NCBI RefSeq assembly: GCF_013350005.1 | Contig: NZ_JABVWW010000011.1 | Location: forward strand, 1-64,000 | DNA from: Methylocystis silviterrae | Lineage (GTDB): Bacteria; Pseudomonadota; Alphaproteobacteria; Rhizobiales; Beijerinckiaceae | Reading direction: 5' to 3' | DNA length: 64,000 bases | Part shown: in pieces, positions 54,386-62,304 of the stretch | Layout of the letters: each line of letters starts with the position of its first letter | How positions within the stretch are numbered: position 1 is the stretch's first letter | The notes under the pieces: model-generated | What the model saw: the letters and a program-made list of their open reading frames with translations, nothing else | Database searches by the model: none | What the model was told of the DNA's origin: nothing | Position numbers and translations under genes: made by a program

Positions 54386-54772
54386 CTAGAGGGGGCGAAG
54401 GCCGAGCGCCTTGCCTTCCTTGTCGTCGCGCCGCCAAACGCCGTCAGCGCCCTTGTCAAAATGCGCCTTATGGCCCTTGCGGGCGGTGAGCACGAGACGC
54501 CCCCGGTCGAGCCCCCAGCCGACCGGATCAAAAATCACCACGCCATTGTCCCGGCAGGCCGGCGCAAGCTGCGCCTTCAGGCCGGCGCGGCCGCGCGTGC
54601 GCGCGTCGAGCGTCAGCATGCAGCCCGTATCCTTGTCTCCCTCGCGAAGAATCGAGTAGCGGCCAGAGGCATCCGTCGAACCGGCGGCATATGCGAGCGG
54701 CGCCGAGACGCTCGCAGCGGCGACAAGGCAGAATCCCAACCATTGCAGTCGTCGCTCAGAAAATATCGCCAT
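54386..54772 (-). CDS. AprI/Inh-family protease inhibitor-like protein
   Basis: A 128-residue exported protein with a signal peptide (ending SAPLAYA) and a small beta-barrel: GRYSILREGDKDTGCMLTL, APACRDNGVVIFDPVGW, RGRLVLTARKGHKAHFDK. The one Cys pair and the repeated G/W-containing strands match the metalloprotease-inhibitor family known from serralysin inhibitors. No protease gene is next to it. The start at 54772 gives a normal signal peptide. Confidence 0.7.
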   Translation of the reverse strand: MAIFSERRLQWLGFCLVAAASVSAPLAYAAGSTDASGRYSILREGDKDTGCMLTLDARTRGRAGLKAQLAPACRDNGVVIFDPVGWGLDRGRLVLTARKGHKAHFDKGADGVWRRDDKEGKALGLRPL

Positions 54773-54946
54773 TTGCGCTATGCTCCCACCCTCGTGAAAT
54801 TGCCTCACTTTGCCTTTTTCCCGGCCTGCGTCCAGCCGATTCGCACGCGCCCGCGTCAAAGTGCGGCAGGTCGTGGCTTTTGCGCGCCAGGCCGAGGCGC
54901 GCTATCAATTTGAGCGGCGCCGCGCGGCGACGAGGGAGTCAGTAGG

Positions 54947-56293
54947 ATGGACCCAGCGTCCCTGGCCTTGGCCGAAAGATCCGCGCCGCGCTACACGAGC
55001 TATCCCACGGCGCCGCATTTCTCCAAGTCGATCGGCGACGACGACGCGCGTGCGTGGCTCGCGAACCTCGATCCTTCCTCGTCGCTCTCGCTCTATTTCC
55101 ACGTTCCGTTTTGCACCGCAATCTGCGCCTATTGCGGCTGCCACACGAAGGCGGTGCGCCAGGACGCTCCGCTTGAGGCTTATACGCGGACGCTCAAGCG
55201 CGAAATCGTGCTGACCGCGGAAGCGACGCGCGCGCGTCGCGTCGCCAGCATCCATTGGGGCGGCGGCACCCCGAGCATTCTCGGCCCTGCGCGTTTCAGT
55301 GCGATCGTTGCAGTTCTGCGCGATCATTTCGATCTTTCCGCCGAAACGGAACACGCGATCGAACTCGATCCGCGCATTCTTGACGCCGATCTCGTCGAGG
55401 CGCTTGCCGGCGCCGGAGTCACGCGGTCCTCGCTCGGCGTGCAGGACCTCAACGCGCACGTGCAGGAGGCGTCCGGCCGCATACAGCCCTATGAAACGGT
55501 GGCGCGCGCCGTGAAATTGCTGCGCGAGGCTGGGATTGCCGCGATCAATCTCGATCTGATGTATGGCCTGCCCAAGCAGAGCGTCGAAGACGCCCAGCAC
55601 ACCGCCTCGCTTGCGGCGTCGCTCGCACCGCAGAGGCTCGCGGTCTTCGGCTATGCGCATGTGCCCTGGTTCAAGTCGCACCAGAAGCTGATCGACGCCG
55701 CGGCGCTGCCGGGCGCCGGCGAGCGTCTGGCGCAGGCGGCGGCGGTGCGGGCGACCCTTGAAGGCGCGGGATTCGAGGCGATCGGACTCGATCATTTTGC
55801 GCGTCCCGAGGACCCGCTGGCGATCGCCGCGCGCGAAAGGCGCATGCGCCGCAATTTTCAAGGCTACACGATCGACGCCGCCGACGCGCTGCTGCCGTTT
55901 GGCGTTTCGTCCATCGGGCGTCTTCCGGAGGGCTATGTCGGAAACGCCACCGATCTCGCGGGATGGCGACGCGCGGTCGAGTCGGGGCGTTTTGCGACGA
56001 CGCGCGGCGTCGCGTTCACGCGCGAGGATATCGCCCGCTCCGATCTGATCGAACGCCTCATGTGCGATTTCGATGTTGACTACGGCGCGGTGGCTGCGCG
56101 TCATGGTTATGCGGAAGACGCCTTCGACGCTGCACAGGCCTCTCTCGACGCACTTGCGGACGACGGCGTCATCGACGTACAGGGCCGACGACTCGCGGTC
56201 ACCGAACGTGGAAAGCCCTTCGTTCGCCTTGTCGCAGCCGCCTTTGACGCCTACCTGCAGTCAGCGCCAGCCCGCCATTCCTCGGTGGTGTGA
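54947..56293 (+). CDS. hemN: Oxygen-independent coproporphyrinogen III oxidase HemN
   Basis: A 448-residue radical-SAM enzyme of anaerobic haem synthesis. The iron-sulphur site is CTAICAYC in FHVPFCTAICAYCGCHT (about residues 58-74), the GGGTPS motif follows, and the length and RRNFQGYTID segment identify true HemN rather than HemW. The N-terminal RYTSYPTAPHF is the family start. ATG 54947. A 129-residue membrane protein gene follows closely. Confidence 0.95.
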   Translation: MDPASLALAERSAPRYTSYPTAPHFSKSIGDDDARAWLANLDPSSSLSLYFHVPFCTAICAYCGCHTKAVRQDAPLEAYTRTLKREIVLTAEATRARRVASIHWGGGTPSILGPARFSAIVAVLRDHFDLSAETEHAIELDPRILDADLVEALAGAGVTRSSLGVQDLNAHVQEASGRIQPYETVARAVKLLREAGIAAINLDLMYGLPKQSVEDAQHTASLAASLAPQRLAVFGYAHVPWFKSHQKLIDAAALPGAGERLAQAAAVRATLEGAGFEAIGLDHFARPEDPLAIAARERRMRRNFQGYTIDAADALLPFGVSSIGRLPEGYVGNATDLAGWRRAVESGRFATTRGVAFTREDIARSDLIERLMCDFDVDYGAVAARHGYAEDAFDAAQASLDALADDGVIDVQGRRLAVTERGKPFVRLVAAAFDAYLQSAPARHSSVV

Positions 56294-56317
56294 AGGCGAT
56301 TCGGCAAGGAGGCGTTC

Positions 56318-56707
56318 ATGACGCCGCTTACGCTTTTTCTCGCAAAGCTGATCGGGGCTTATGCTCTGATCATGTCCGCCTGGATGCTCGTGCGCAAGGA
56401 CGTGGCGCTGCAGATGATCGAGAGCGTTTCACGCGAGCCCGTCGCCATCGCCTTCGTCGGCATGATACGCCTCGCGATCGGTCTCGCCATCGTGATCGGC
56501 CACGACATTTGGAGCGACATGGTCGCGGCGCTCGTCTCGCTTGTCGGCTGGATTACGCTGATCAGCGGTTTCCTGACGCTCTTTCTGCCGCCGCAGACGG
56601 TGCGCGACATTTTCGCCCGAATGGCATATGAAAAGCGCTATCCCGTGTTTGCGCTCGTGTCCTTCGCGCTCGGCGGCGCGCTGTTGATCGCGGGCTTCAG
56701 CGCCTGA
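56318..56707 (+). CDS. Small four-helix membrane protein
   Basis: A 129-residue protein with four predicted helices (LAKLIGAYALIMSAWMLV, VGMIRLAIGLAIVIGH, LVSLVGWITLISGFLTLFL, VFALVSFALGGALLIAG). A GGAGG site lies upstream. It starts 24 bases after hemN, so it may be co-transcribed. Family uncharacterised. Confidence 0.7.
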   Translation: MTPLTLFLAKLIGAYALIMSAWMLVRKDVALQMIESVSREPVAIAFVGMIRLAIGLAIVIGHDIWSDMVAALVSLVGWITLISGFLTLFLPPQTVRDIFARMAYEKRYPVFALVSFALGGALLIAGFSA

Positions 56708-56778
56708 CAAGAGTGATAATGGCGCTTGTTCGCCGGCGTCGCCTCCGCCATCGTGACGCCTGGATTCGACACGTAGCC

Positions 56779-57873
56779 ATGCCCATCTGGACGCCCGAAC
56801 AGGATCAAGCGCTGACCGCCGTCGCGCGCTGGCTTGAAACGCCTGGCGCGCGGCAGGTGTTTCGGCTGTTCGGATACGCCGGAACGGGCAAATCGACGCT
56901 CGCGCGTCATCTCGCCGAACATGTCGACGGCGATGTCGCCTTCGCGGCCTTCACCGGCAAGGCGGCGCTCGTCATGCGCTCCAAGGGCTGCAAGGACGCG
57001 CGCACGATTCATAGCCTCATCTATCGCGCGACCGACACTGAGACCGAAGAGCCGTCCTTCGTTCTCAACGACGACAGCGCCGCGGCGCATGCGAAACTCA
57101 TCGTGGTCGATGAATGCTCGATGGTCGACGAGGAGCTCGGCCGCGATCTTCTGTCCTTCGGCAAGAAGGTGCTGGTGCTCGGCGATCCGGCGCAATTGCC
57201 GCCGGTGAAAGGCGGCGGCTTCTTCACCGACGCCGAACCTGACGTGATGCTGAAAGAAGTGCATCGGCAGGCGGCGGACAATCCGATCATCCGCCTGTCA
57301 ATGGCGATCCGCGCAGGCGAGGGCGTCGAACGCGGCGTCTTCGGCGATACGCGCGTCATCAGCCGTGACGCGCTCGATCCCGCGCTCGTGACCGGCGCCG
57401 ATCAGGTGCTCGTCGGCCTGAACAAAACGCGGCGCGCCTATAATGGACGCCTTCGCCAGCTGCGCGGCTTTACGGGCGAGTTGCCGCAGTCCGGCGAAAA
57501 GCTCGTCTGCTTGCGCAACAATCGCAAGAAGGGACTTCTGAACGGCGCGCTGTTCACGGTAAAGAGCGCCGGAGCCCTGCGCCGCGGCAAGGTGAGAATG
57601 CTAGTGACGCCGGAAGATGGCGAAGCCGCCAAATTTCAGCGCGTGGCGGTCGTTCCGCAACTGTTCGGCGCGGAAAGCGACATTCCTTATGCGCTTCGCA
57701 AGGACTCGGACGAGTTCGATTTCGGTTATGCGCTCACCGTCCACAAGGCGCAGGGGTCGCAATGGGACGACGTGACGCTTTTCGATGAGTCCTTCGCCTT
57801 CCGCGAACATCGGGCGCGGTGGCTCTACACGGGCGTGACGCGCGCCGCGAAGAGACTGACGCTCGTCATGTGA
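56779..57873 (+). CDS. RecD-like superfamily 1 DNA helicase
   Basis: A 364-residue ATP-dependent helicase. Walker A is GYAGTGKST (about residues 32-40), motif II VVDECSMVDEE, motif III GDPAQLPPV and motif VI region VHKAQGSQWDDV...RWLYTGVTRA. It is much shorter than RecD or TraA and has no nuclease domain. It resembles the stand-alone AAA_30/UvrD_C_2 helicases common in alphaproteobacteria. ATG 56779 is preferred; earlier starts add basic residues. Confidence 0.88.
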   Translation: MPIWTPEQDQALTAVARWLETPGARQVFRLFGYAGTGKSTLARHLAEHVDGDVAFAAFTGKAALVMRSKGCKDARTIHSLIYRATDTETEEPSFVLNDDSAAAHAKLIVVDECSMVDEELGRDLLSFGKKVLVLGDPAQLPPVKGGGFFTDAEPDVMLKEVHRQAADNPIIRLSMAIRAGEGVERGVFGDTRVISRDALDPALVTGADQVLVGLNKTRRAYNGRLRQLRGFTGELPQSGEKLVCLRNNRKKGLLNGALFTVKSAGALRRGKVRMLVTPEDGEAAKFQRVAVVPQLFGAESDIPYALRKDSDEFDFGYALTVHKAQGSQWDDVTLFDESFAFREHRARWLYTGVTRAAKRLTLVM

Positions 57874-57878
57874 CGCTT

Positions 57879-57985
57879 AGAGCAGGTTCCGAAAAAGTTG
57901 ACAGACTTTTTCGATGAGAACCTGCTCCACCATTTTGATTTTGAGCGATTCCTTATCGATCACATGATTCCATGTGATCGATAAG
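57879..57985. repeat. Two adjacent intergenic inverted repeats
   Basis: First element: AGAGCAGGTTC (57879-57889) pairs with GAACCTGCTC (57918-57927), with inner GAAAAAGT/ACTTTTTC. Second element: a perfect 15-base inverted repeat, CTTATCGATCACATG (57952-57966) and CATGTGATCGATAAG (57971-57985), loop ATTC. Both lie between convergent genes and look like Rhizobiales-type dispersed palindromes; they can also act as a bidirectional terminator. Confidence 0.85.
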
Positions 57986-58037
57986 CGCTCTAGAACGAGG
58001 CCCGCTGTCGTCATGGCCGTTGCAGCGAAGCTGGGAT

Positions 58038-59228
58038 TTATTTTCCCCAGGCGTCGATGGCGTCAGCGAAGACGCGCTCGCCAGAGGGGCCTTTTTCCAT
58101 GTTGATCGTCGCCGCGCGGCCGTCGGTGAGCTGCATCGGCAGGTCGATCGCCGCGAGCGACCGCAACAGGAGAATGTTGCGCGCCTCATGGTCGCCGCGC
58201 ATCAGGCCGATGAGGAAATTGTTCTCGGTGATGGGCACGGGAATGCCGGCGACTTTTTCTCCCGACTGTGCATCGGAGCGGCGCATCTGGATGGGGCCGA
58301 TGGCCTTGACGCCGCCGATGGGACTGCCCGGCGCCACCGTGAACGACACGTTGATGGTGTGCGAGGCCGAAAGGGTGGCGTCGGTGTTCTTGCGAAACAG
58401 CAGAGTCATCTTCAGCTTCGCGTCGGGGACGTCGATGTCGCCGCGGATGGCCGATCCGACGGGTTCGCCGGGCCCACCGACGTTCTCAAGGCGCCAGACG
58501 GCGGAGCCATTGTAGATTTTATCGACTTTTGTGGGCTCGGCGAGCGAGCCGACCCACATCTCCGCCTTTTGCGCCACCGGCACGGCGGGGCTGCGCGGCG
58601 TCGGCGCTTTGACCGGCTCCCTTTCGCGTCCGACGCGATCGTTGATCTTGCCGCTTTCTGGTTCGCTGGAGGGCGACTCCTCCGGTTTCAGCTTAGCCAA
58701 ATCCTCGGGCTGCTCGCGAAGCTGCCAGGCGAGCGTTCCGACGACCGCCACGAGCGCCACGACGACGCCGGCGACGGAAAGAATGAGACGCTTCGAACGC
58801 TGCGGCCTCGGCGCCGGCGGCAGCGGCGCTGGCGGCCTCTGTGATTCGCGCAGCGGAACATCGTCTTCGCCCGCGATGGAGGAGTGAGGCGCATCGCGCC
58901 TAGTCGATTCTGCGCCATCACTCGGCGCGCGCTCGAGGGGTTTGGCCGTGCTGATCGGATGTGGCTTGCGCTGCGGCGCAGACATCCCATCGCGAGCCCG
59001 TGTCGCTTGCGCGTCGTTTGCAGCGCGCTCTGTTTCGACTTGCTGGATCGCGTCTTCGAGCGCGCGGCCTTCGGCGGCGATGTCGGCGTCCGCGACCGGC
59101 GGCTGGATGCCGCGCAACTGATTGAACAACGCCTTGCGGGCGCGTTCATAGACCGCTTGGCGCGTGTCCGGCGTGGACTGCGGCAGAGCGGCGACCGCTC
59201 TCGCGATCAGAGAATGGTAGTCTGCCAT
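58038..59228 (-). CDS. Single-pass membrane protein of unknown function
   Basis: A 396-residue protein. The N-terminus (MADYHSLIARAVAALP) is a helical domain with TRQAVYERARKALFNQLRGI, followed by a charged low-complexity linker, one membrane helix (about residues 148-170), a Pro/Glu-rich spacer and a C-terminal, probably periplasmic, beta-rich domain. This arrangement is common in uncharacterised Rhizobiales proteins. No enzyme motif seen. Confidence 0.7.
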   Translation of the reverse strand: MADYHSLIARAVAALPQSTPDTRQAVYERARKALFNQLRGIQPPVADADIAAEGRALEDAIQQVETERAANDAQATRARDGMSAPQRKPHPISTAKPLERAPSDGAESTRRDAPHSSIAGEDDVPLRESQRPPAPLPPAPRPQRSKRLILSVAGVVVALVAVVGTLAWQLREQPEDLAKLKPEESPSSEPESGKINDRVGREREPVKAPTPRSPAVPVAQKAEMWVGSLAEPTKVDKIYNGSAVWRLENVGGPGEPVGSAIRGDIDVPDAKLKMTLLFRKNTDATLSASHTINVSFTVAPGSPIGGVKAIGPIQMRRSDAQSGEKVAGIPVPITENNFLIGLMRGDHEARNILLLRSLAAIDLPMQLTDGRAATINMEKGPSGERVFADAIDAWGK

Positions 59229-59385
59229 GTTCGGTTAAGAGCACTTCCGGCTTTTGGCGTCAATCCTGACGCCGCCGGAGTCCAAGAAAACTCGGGGATT
59301 TCCCGGCGTCCGCGCGTCATGATCGCATATGCGCCTCAGTTCACTCGAAGTGTCGCCAAATGGAGATCACGCACTCCCTGGCGCA

Positions 59386-59718
59386 ATGATCGCTTCAGCG
59401 CTCATTCTTGCTTCGTTCGCTTGCTTCATGCGCGCGCCTGCACACGCTGTGAGCATGGATAAGACCTCGAGCATGAAGGATTCTTGCGACTCGACGCTCA
59501 TTCAGATGGCGGCGATTTGCCGGAATGCCTCGCGCGAAAATTATTGCGACGCGCTCGCGTCTATTGGCGCGGCCTCTTCCCGGGAAGGCTGCGCGTTAAA
59601 CTTCGCCAAGCGGCGGTTTGGGGCGCGCCATCAGACGCGCGGGCGGCGGCGCGGCGATCAACCAGTAAATCGCCCCCGCCAGAGCGCCGGTCAGAAAAAA
59701 CAACAGCGCGATTCTTAA
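59386..59718 (+). CDS. Doubtful small exported protein
   Basis: A possible 110-residue protein with a signal-like start (MIASALILASFACFMRAPAHA) and Cys in DSCDSTLI, AAICRNA, NYCDAL and EGCALN. Only the first 70 residues look protein-like; the rest is antisense to the convergent membrane protein gene. It could be a real short gene with a displaced stop. Confidence 0.3.
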   Translation: MIASALILASFACFMRAPAHAVSMDKTSSMKDSCDSTLIQMAAICRNASRENYCDALASIGAASSREGCALNFAKRRFGARHQTRGRRRGDQPVNRPRQSAGQKKQQRDS

Positions 59719-60108
59719 TTCGAGCGGGCTCGCTTCGCGGGCGCGATCAAGTCCCATTGCGGCGCGGGCGATCCACGGCGACGCGCCGGCGAGCGTCGCG
59801 CTCGCTCCCGAATACCAGAGGAGCGAGCGTGCGCCGGCGATCTCGCCGATCAGCGCCGCGACCGCGAGGGGCGCGACGCAGGTGGCGATGATGATCGCCC
59901 AAACGATGAATCCGAATGTCGCCAGAGGATCGCTCCATCCGCCGGCGCGCACATCTTCTTCGACGAAGGCGAATAGGCCGGACGTCGCGGCGACAAACCC
60001 CGCTTCCCGCGTCGTCGGATCAAGGAGCGCCGAGACGATGAGAAAAATGGTCCCGACGCCCACGGCGAGGACGAAGCCGAAAGCCATGACCACGATCCGG
60101 CGCATCAT
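59596..60108 (-). CDS. Four-helix membrane protein
   Basis: A 170-residue protein with about four hydrophobic segments (VVMAFGFVLAVGVGTIFLIV, FGFIVWAIIIATCVAPLAV, LLWYSGASATLAGASPWI, IALLFFLTGALAGAIYWLI). It starts 27 bases after the HNH endonuclease stop on the same strand. Function unknown. Confidence 0.65.
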   Translation of the reverse strand: MMRRIVVMAFGFVLAVGVGTIFLIVSALLDPTTREAGFVAATSGLFAFVEEDVRAGGWSDPLATFGFIVWAIIIATCVAPLAVAALIGEIAGARSLLWYSGASATLAGASPWIARAAMGLDRAREASPLELRIALLFFLTGALAGAIYWLIAAPPPARLMARPKPPLGEV

Positions 60109-60135
60109 TGGAGCTGTCTTTCCTGGCGCGCCAAG

Positions 60136-60708
60136 TTATGGTTCGAGCACCGAATCCCAGTAGAGATAGTCCATCCAGCTTTCGTGCAGGTAATTGGGCG
60201 GAAACAGCCGGCCGTTGCGATGCAGGTCGGTGACGCTCGGCTGAAAGGGCGCCTGCGCCGGCGACATATGCGCCTCCCTCGGCAGGCGGTCGCCCTTGCG
60301 CAGATTGCAGGGCGAACACGCCGCGACGACGTTTTCCCACGTCGTCGCGCCTCCTTTCGATCGAGGAATGACGTGATCGAACGTCAGTTCCTCATGTTCT
60401 CCGCAATATTGGCAGGTGAAGCGATCGCGCAGGAACACGTTGAACCGCGTGAACGCCGGCTGACGGGTCGGCCGCACATACTCCTTGAGCGACACGACCG
60501 ACGGCAGACGCATCTCGAAGCTCGGGCTTTTGACGGTCTTGTCGTATTCCGAGACGATATTCACGCGATCAAGAAAGACCGCCTTGATTGCGTCCTGCCA
60601 CCCCCACAGCGAGAGCGGATAGTAGCTCAGCGGCCTGTAGTCGGCGTTGAGCACGAGCGCGGGGCACGCCTGCGGCGACACGGTCTGTTGACGAAAATGT
60701 GCAGTCAC
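60136..60708 (-). CDS. HNH endonuclease family protein
   Basis: A 190-residue protein with the HNH nuclease fold: CQYCGEH, then TFDHVIPRSKGGATTWENVVAACSPCNLRKGDR, which gives paired zinc cysteines and the catalytic His. The N-terminal ACPALVLNADYRPLSYYPLSL is typical of the large, conserved HNH family encoded in most alphaproteobacterial chromosomes. GTG 60708 is chosen over an upstream TTG-like start to keep this N-terminus. Role unknown (possibly genome maintenance). Confidence 0.87.
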   Translation of the reverse strand: MTAHFRQQTVSPQACPALVLNADYRPLSYYPLSLWGWQDAIKAVFLDRVNIVSEYDKTVKSPSFEMRLPSVVSLKEYVRPTRQPAFTRFNVFLRDRFTCQYCGEHEELTFDHVIPRSKGGATTWENVVAACSPCNLRKGDRLPREAHMSPAQAPFQPSVTDLHRNGRLFPPNYLHESWMDYLYWDSVLEP

Positions 60709-61096
60709 CCTGCTTCCTCTCGGATTGAGGAGGGGCCTGACGGACCGCGCCAAGGTCCAGCCCTTTGCGATGGCGCATATTTTACAGTCACGACGACAGG
60801 CTTGTGAAGGCCCGCGCCGAGACTTCCGCCGCGGAAGAGGGCTTCGCCTTCAGAAGGCGATAAACGCTGGTGAAACAGTAAGCTGCAAGAAGCGGCTTGG
60901 ATCTAAAAAGTAATCGGTATGTCTTTGTTTCGACGACTTCTATGCAGAACTGTCGCCGCTCGCCTATTCGCCGCTCGTCCTTGGCTGCCAGATCGGGGCG
61001 ACCGCCGTCGAAAACCGCGAATTATTCGTCCCAAGGCCAGCGCGCGCCCAAGCGTGGCCCTTGCTCACGGTCGACGGCCTGTTGCCTACTGCTGGA
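60709..61096. other. 388-base divergent gap before sbcD
   Basis: The gap holds the promoters for the HNH gene and for sbcDC. A short hairpin CGCCTTC/GAAGGCG lies near 60850. I see no gene in it. Confidence 0.4.
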
Positions 61097-62302
61097 GTGA
61101 TTCGCCTCCTTCACACGGCCGACTGGCATCTTGGCGCGACGCTGCAGGGCTGGTCGCGCGACGCCGAGCACCGCGACGCGCTGGCCCAGCTTGTCGCCAT
61201 CGCCCGGGAGCGGGCGGTCGACGCCGTCATCGTGGCGGGCGACGTTTTTGACAGCCTCAATCCTTCCGCCGACGCCCAGCGGCTGCTCTACGACACATTG
61301 CGCGACTTGCGCGTCGCCTGTCCGCATGCGCGCATCGCGCTCGTCGCCGGCAATCATGACCCGGCGGCGCGACTCGAAGCGCCGCGCGCATTGTTCGAGA
61401 TGGCCGACGTCGTTTCGATCGGCGCTTTTGCGCGTCGCGACGGCGCCTTCGACGCCCGCGCGCATCTTTCGCCAATCCGCGACGCCAGCGGCAGAATTGG
61501 CGCACATTTGCTCGCGCTGCCCTATCCGCGCGCGGTGGATCTGCCCGTAACGAGCGGAGGCGGCGCCGCCAGCGCCGTGCGCGAGGCCTATCGCGAGGCG
61601 GTCGAAAGCGCGCGGCGCGAAATCGGCGCGGCGCCGCTCATCGTCACCGGCCATCTTCATGTCGCAGGCGCGCTCGAATCGGAAGGGTCCGAACGACGGA
61701 TTCTCGTCGGCGGCGAACACGCTCTTCCGTCCGATATGTTTTCGCCCGATATCGCTTATGTTGCGCTTGGCCATCTGCATCGTCCGCAATCCGTCGACCG
61801 CGAGACGATCCGCTACTCCGGCTCGCTCATTCCCATGTCGAAGACCGAAATCGGCTATGCGCATGGCGTCAGCATCGTCGATGTCGATGACAGCGGCGCG
61901 GTTGTCGTCCAACACGCGCCGATCATCCGTCACGTCCGTCATTTGCGGGCGCCGGCGAGCGGCGCTCTGCGCCTTGCTGAACTTGAGTCCGCGCTTGCGG
62001 CGCTCGATTTGGACGCCTCAGCGCCGATAGACGCCTGGCCCTTCGCGCATCTCGCGATCAGGGTCGACGGCCCGGCTGTCGGATTGAAAGCCGAACTCGA
62101 CGCCATTTGCGAGAAATTCCCGCTGCGCGTCGTTTCGACCAGCGTCGAGCGGCCGGAAGCCCCTGCGGCGGCCCCGACGCCGCTGCGCCTCGCCGAGCGC
62201 AAACCGATGGACTTATTTCGCGAAGCCTTTGAGCAGGCGCACGGCGTCGCGCCGACCGACAATCATTTCGACTGTTTCGAGCGTCTTCTGCAGGAGGCGT
62301 GA
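61097..62302 (+). CDS. sbcD: Exonuclease subunit SbcD
   Basis: A 401-residue Mre11-type nuclease with the metallophosphoesterase motifs HTADWHLG (about 6-13), AGDVFDS, GNHDPAA and TGHLH, VALGHLH. It forms with SbcC a complex that cuts DNA hairpins and protein-blocked ends. The GTG at 61097 places the first motif at the normal distance from the N-terminus; GGAG lies just before it. sbcC follows after 2 bases. Confidence 0.95.
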   Translation: MIRLLHTADWHLGATLQGWSRDAEHRDALAQLVAIARERAVDAVIVAGDVFDSLNPSADAQRLLYDTLRDLRVACPHARIALVAGNHDPAARLEAPRALFEMADVVSIGAFARRDGAFDARAHLSPIRDASGRIGAHLLALPYPRAVDLPVTSGGGAASAVREAYREAVESARREIGAAPLIVTGHLHVAGALESEGSERRILVGGEHALPSDMFSPDIAYVALGHLHRPQSVDRETIRYSGSLIPMSKTEIGYAHGVSIVDVDDSGAVVVQHAPIIRHVRHLRAPASGALRLAELESALAALDLDASAPIDAWPFAHLAIRVDGPAVGLKAELDAICEKFPLRVVSTSVERPEAPAAAPTPLRLAERKPMDLFREAFEQAHGVAPTDNHFDCFERLLQEA

Positions 62303-62304
62303 CA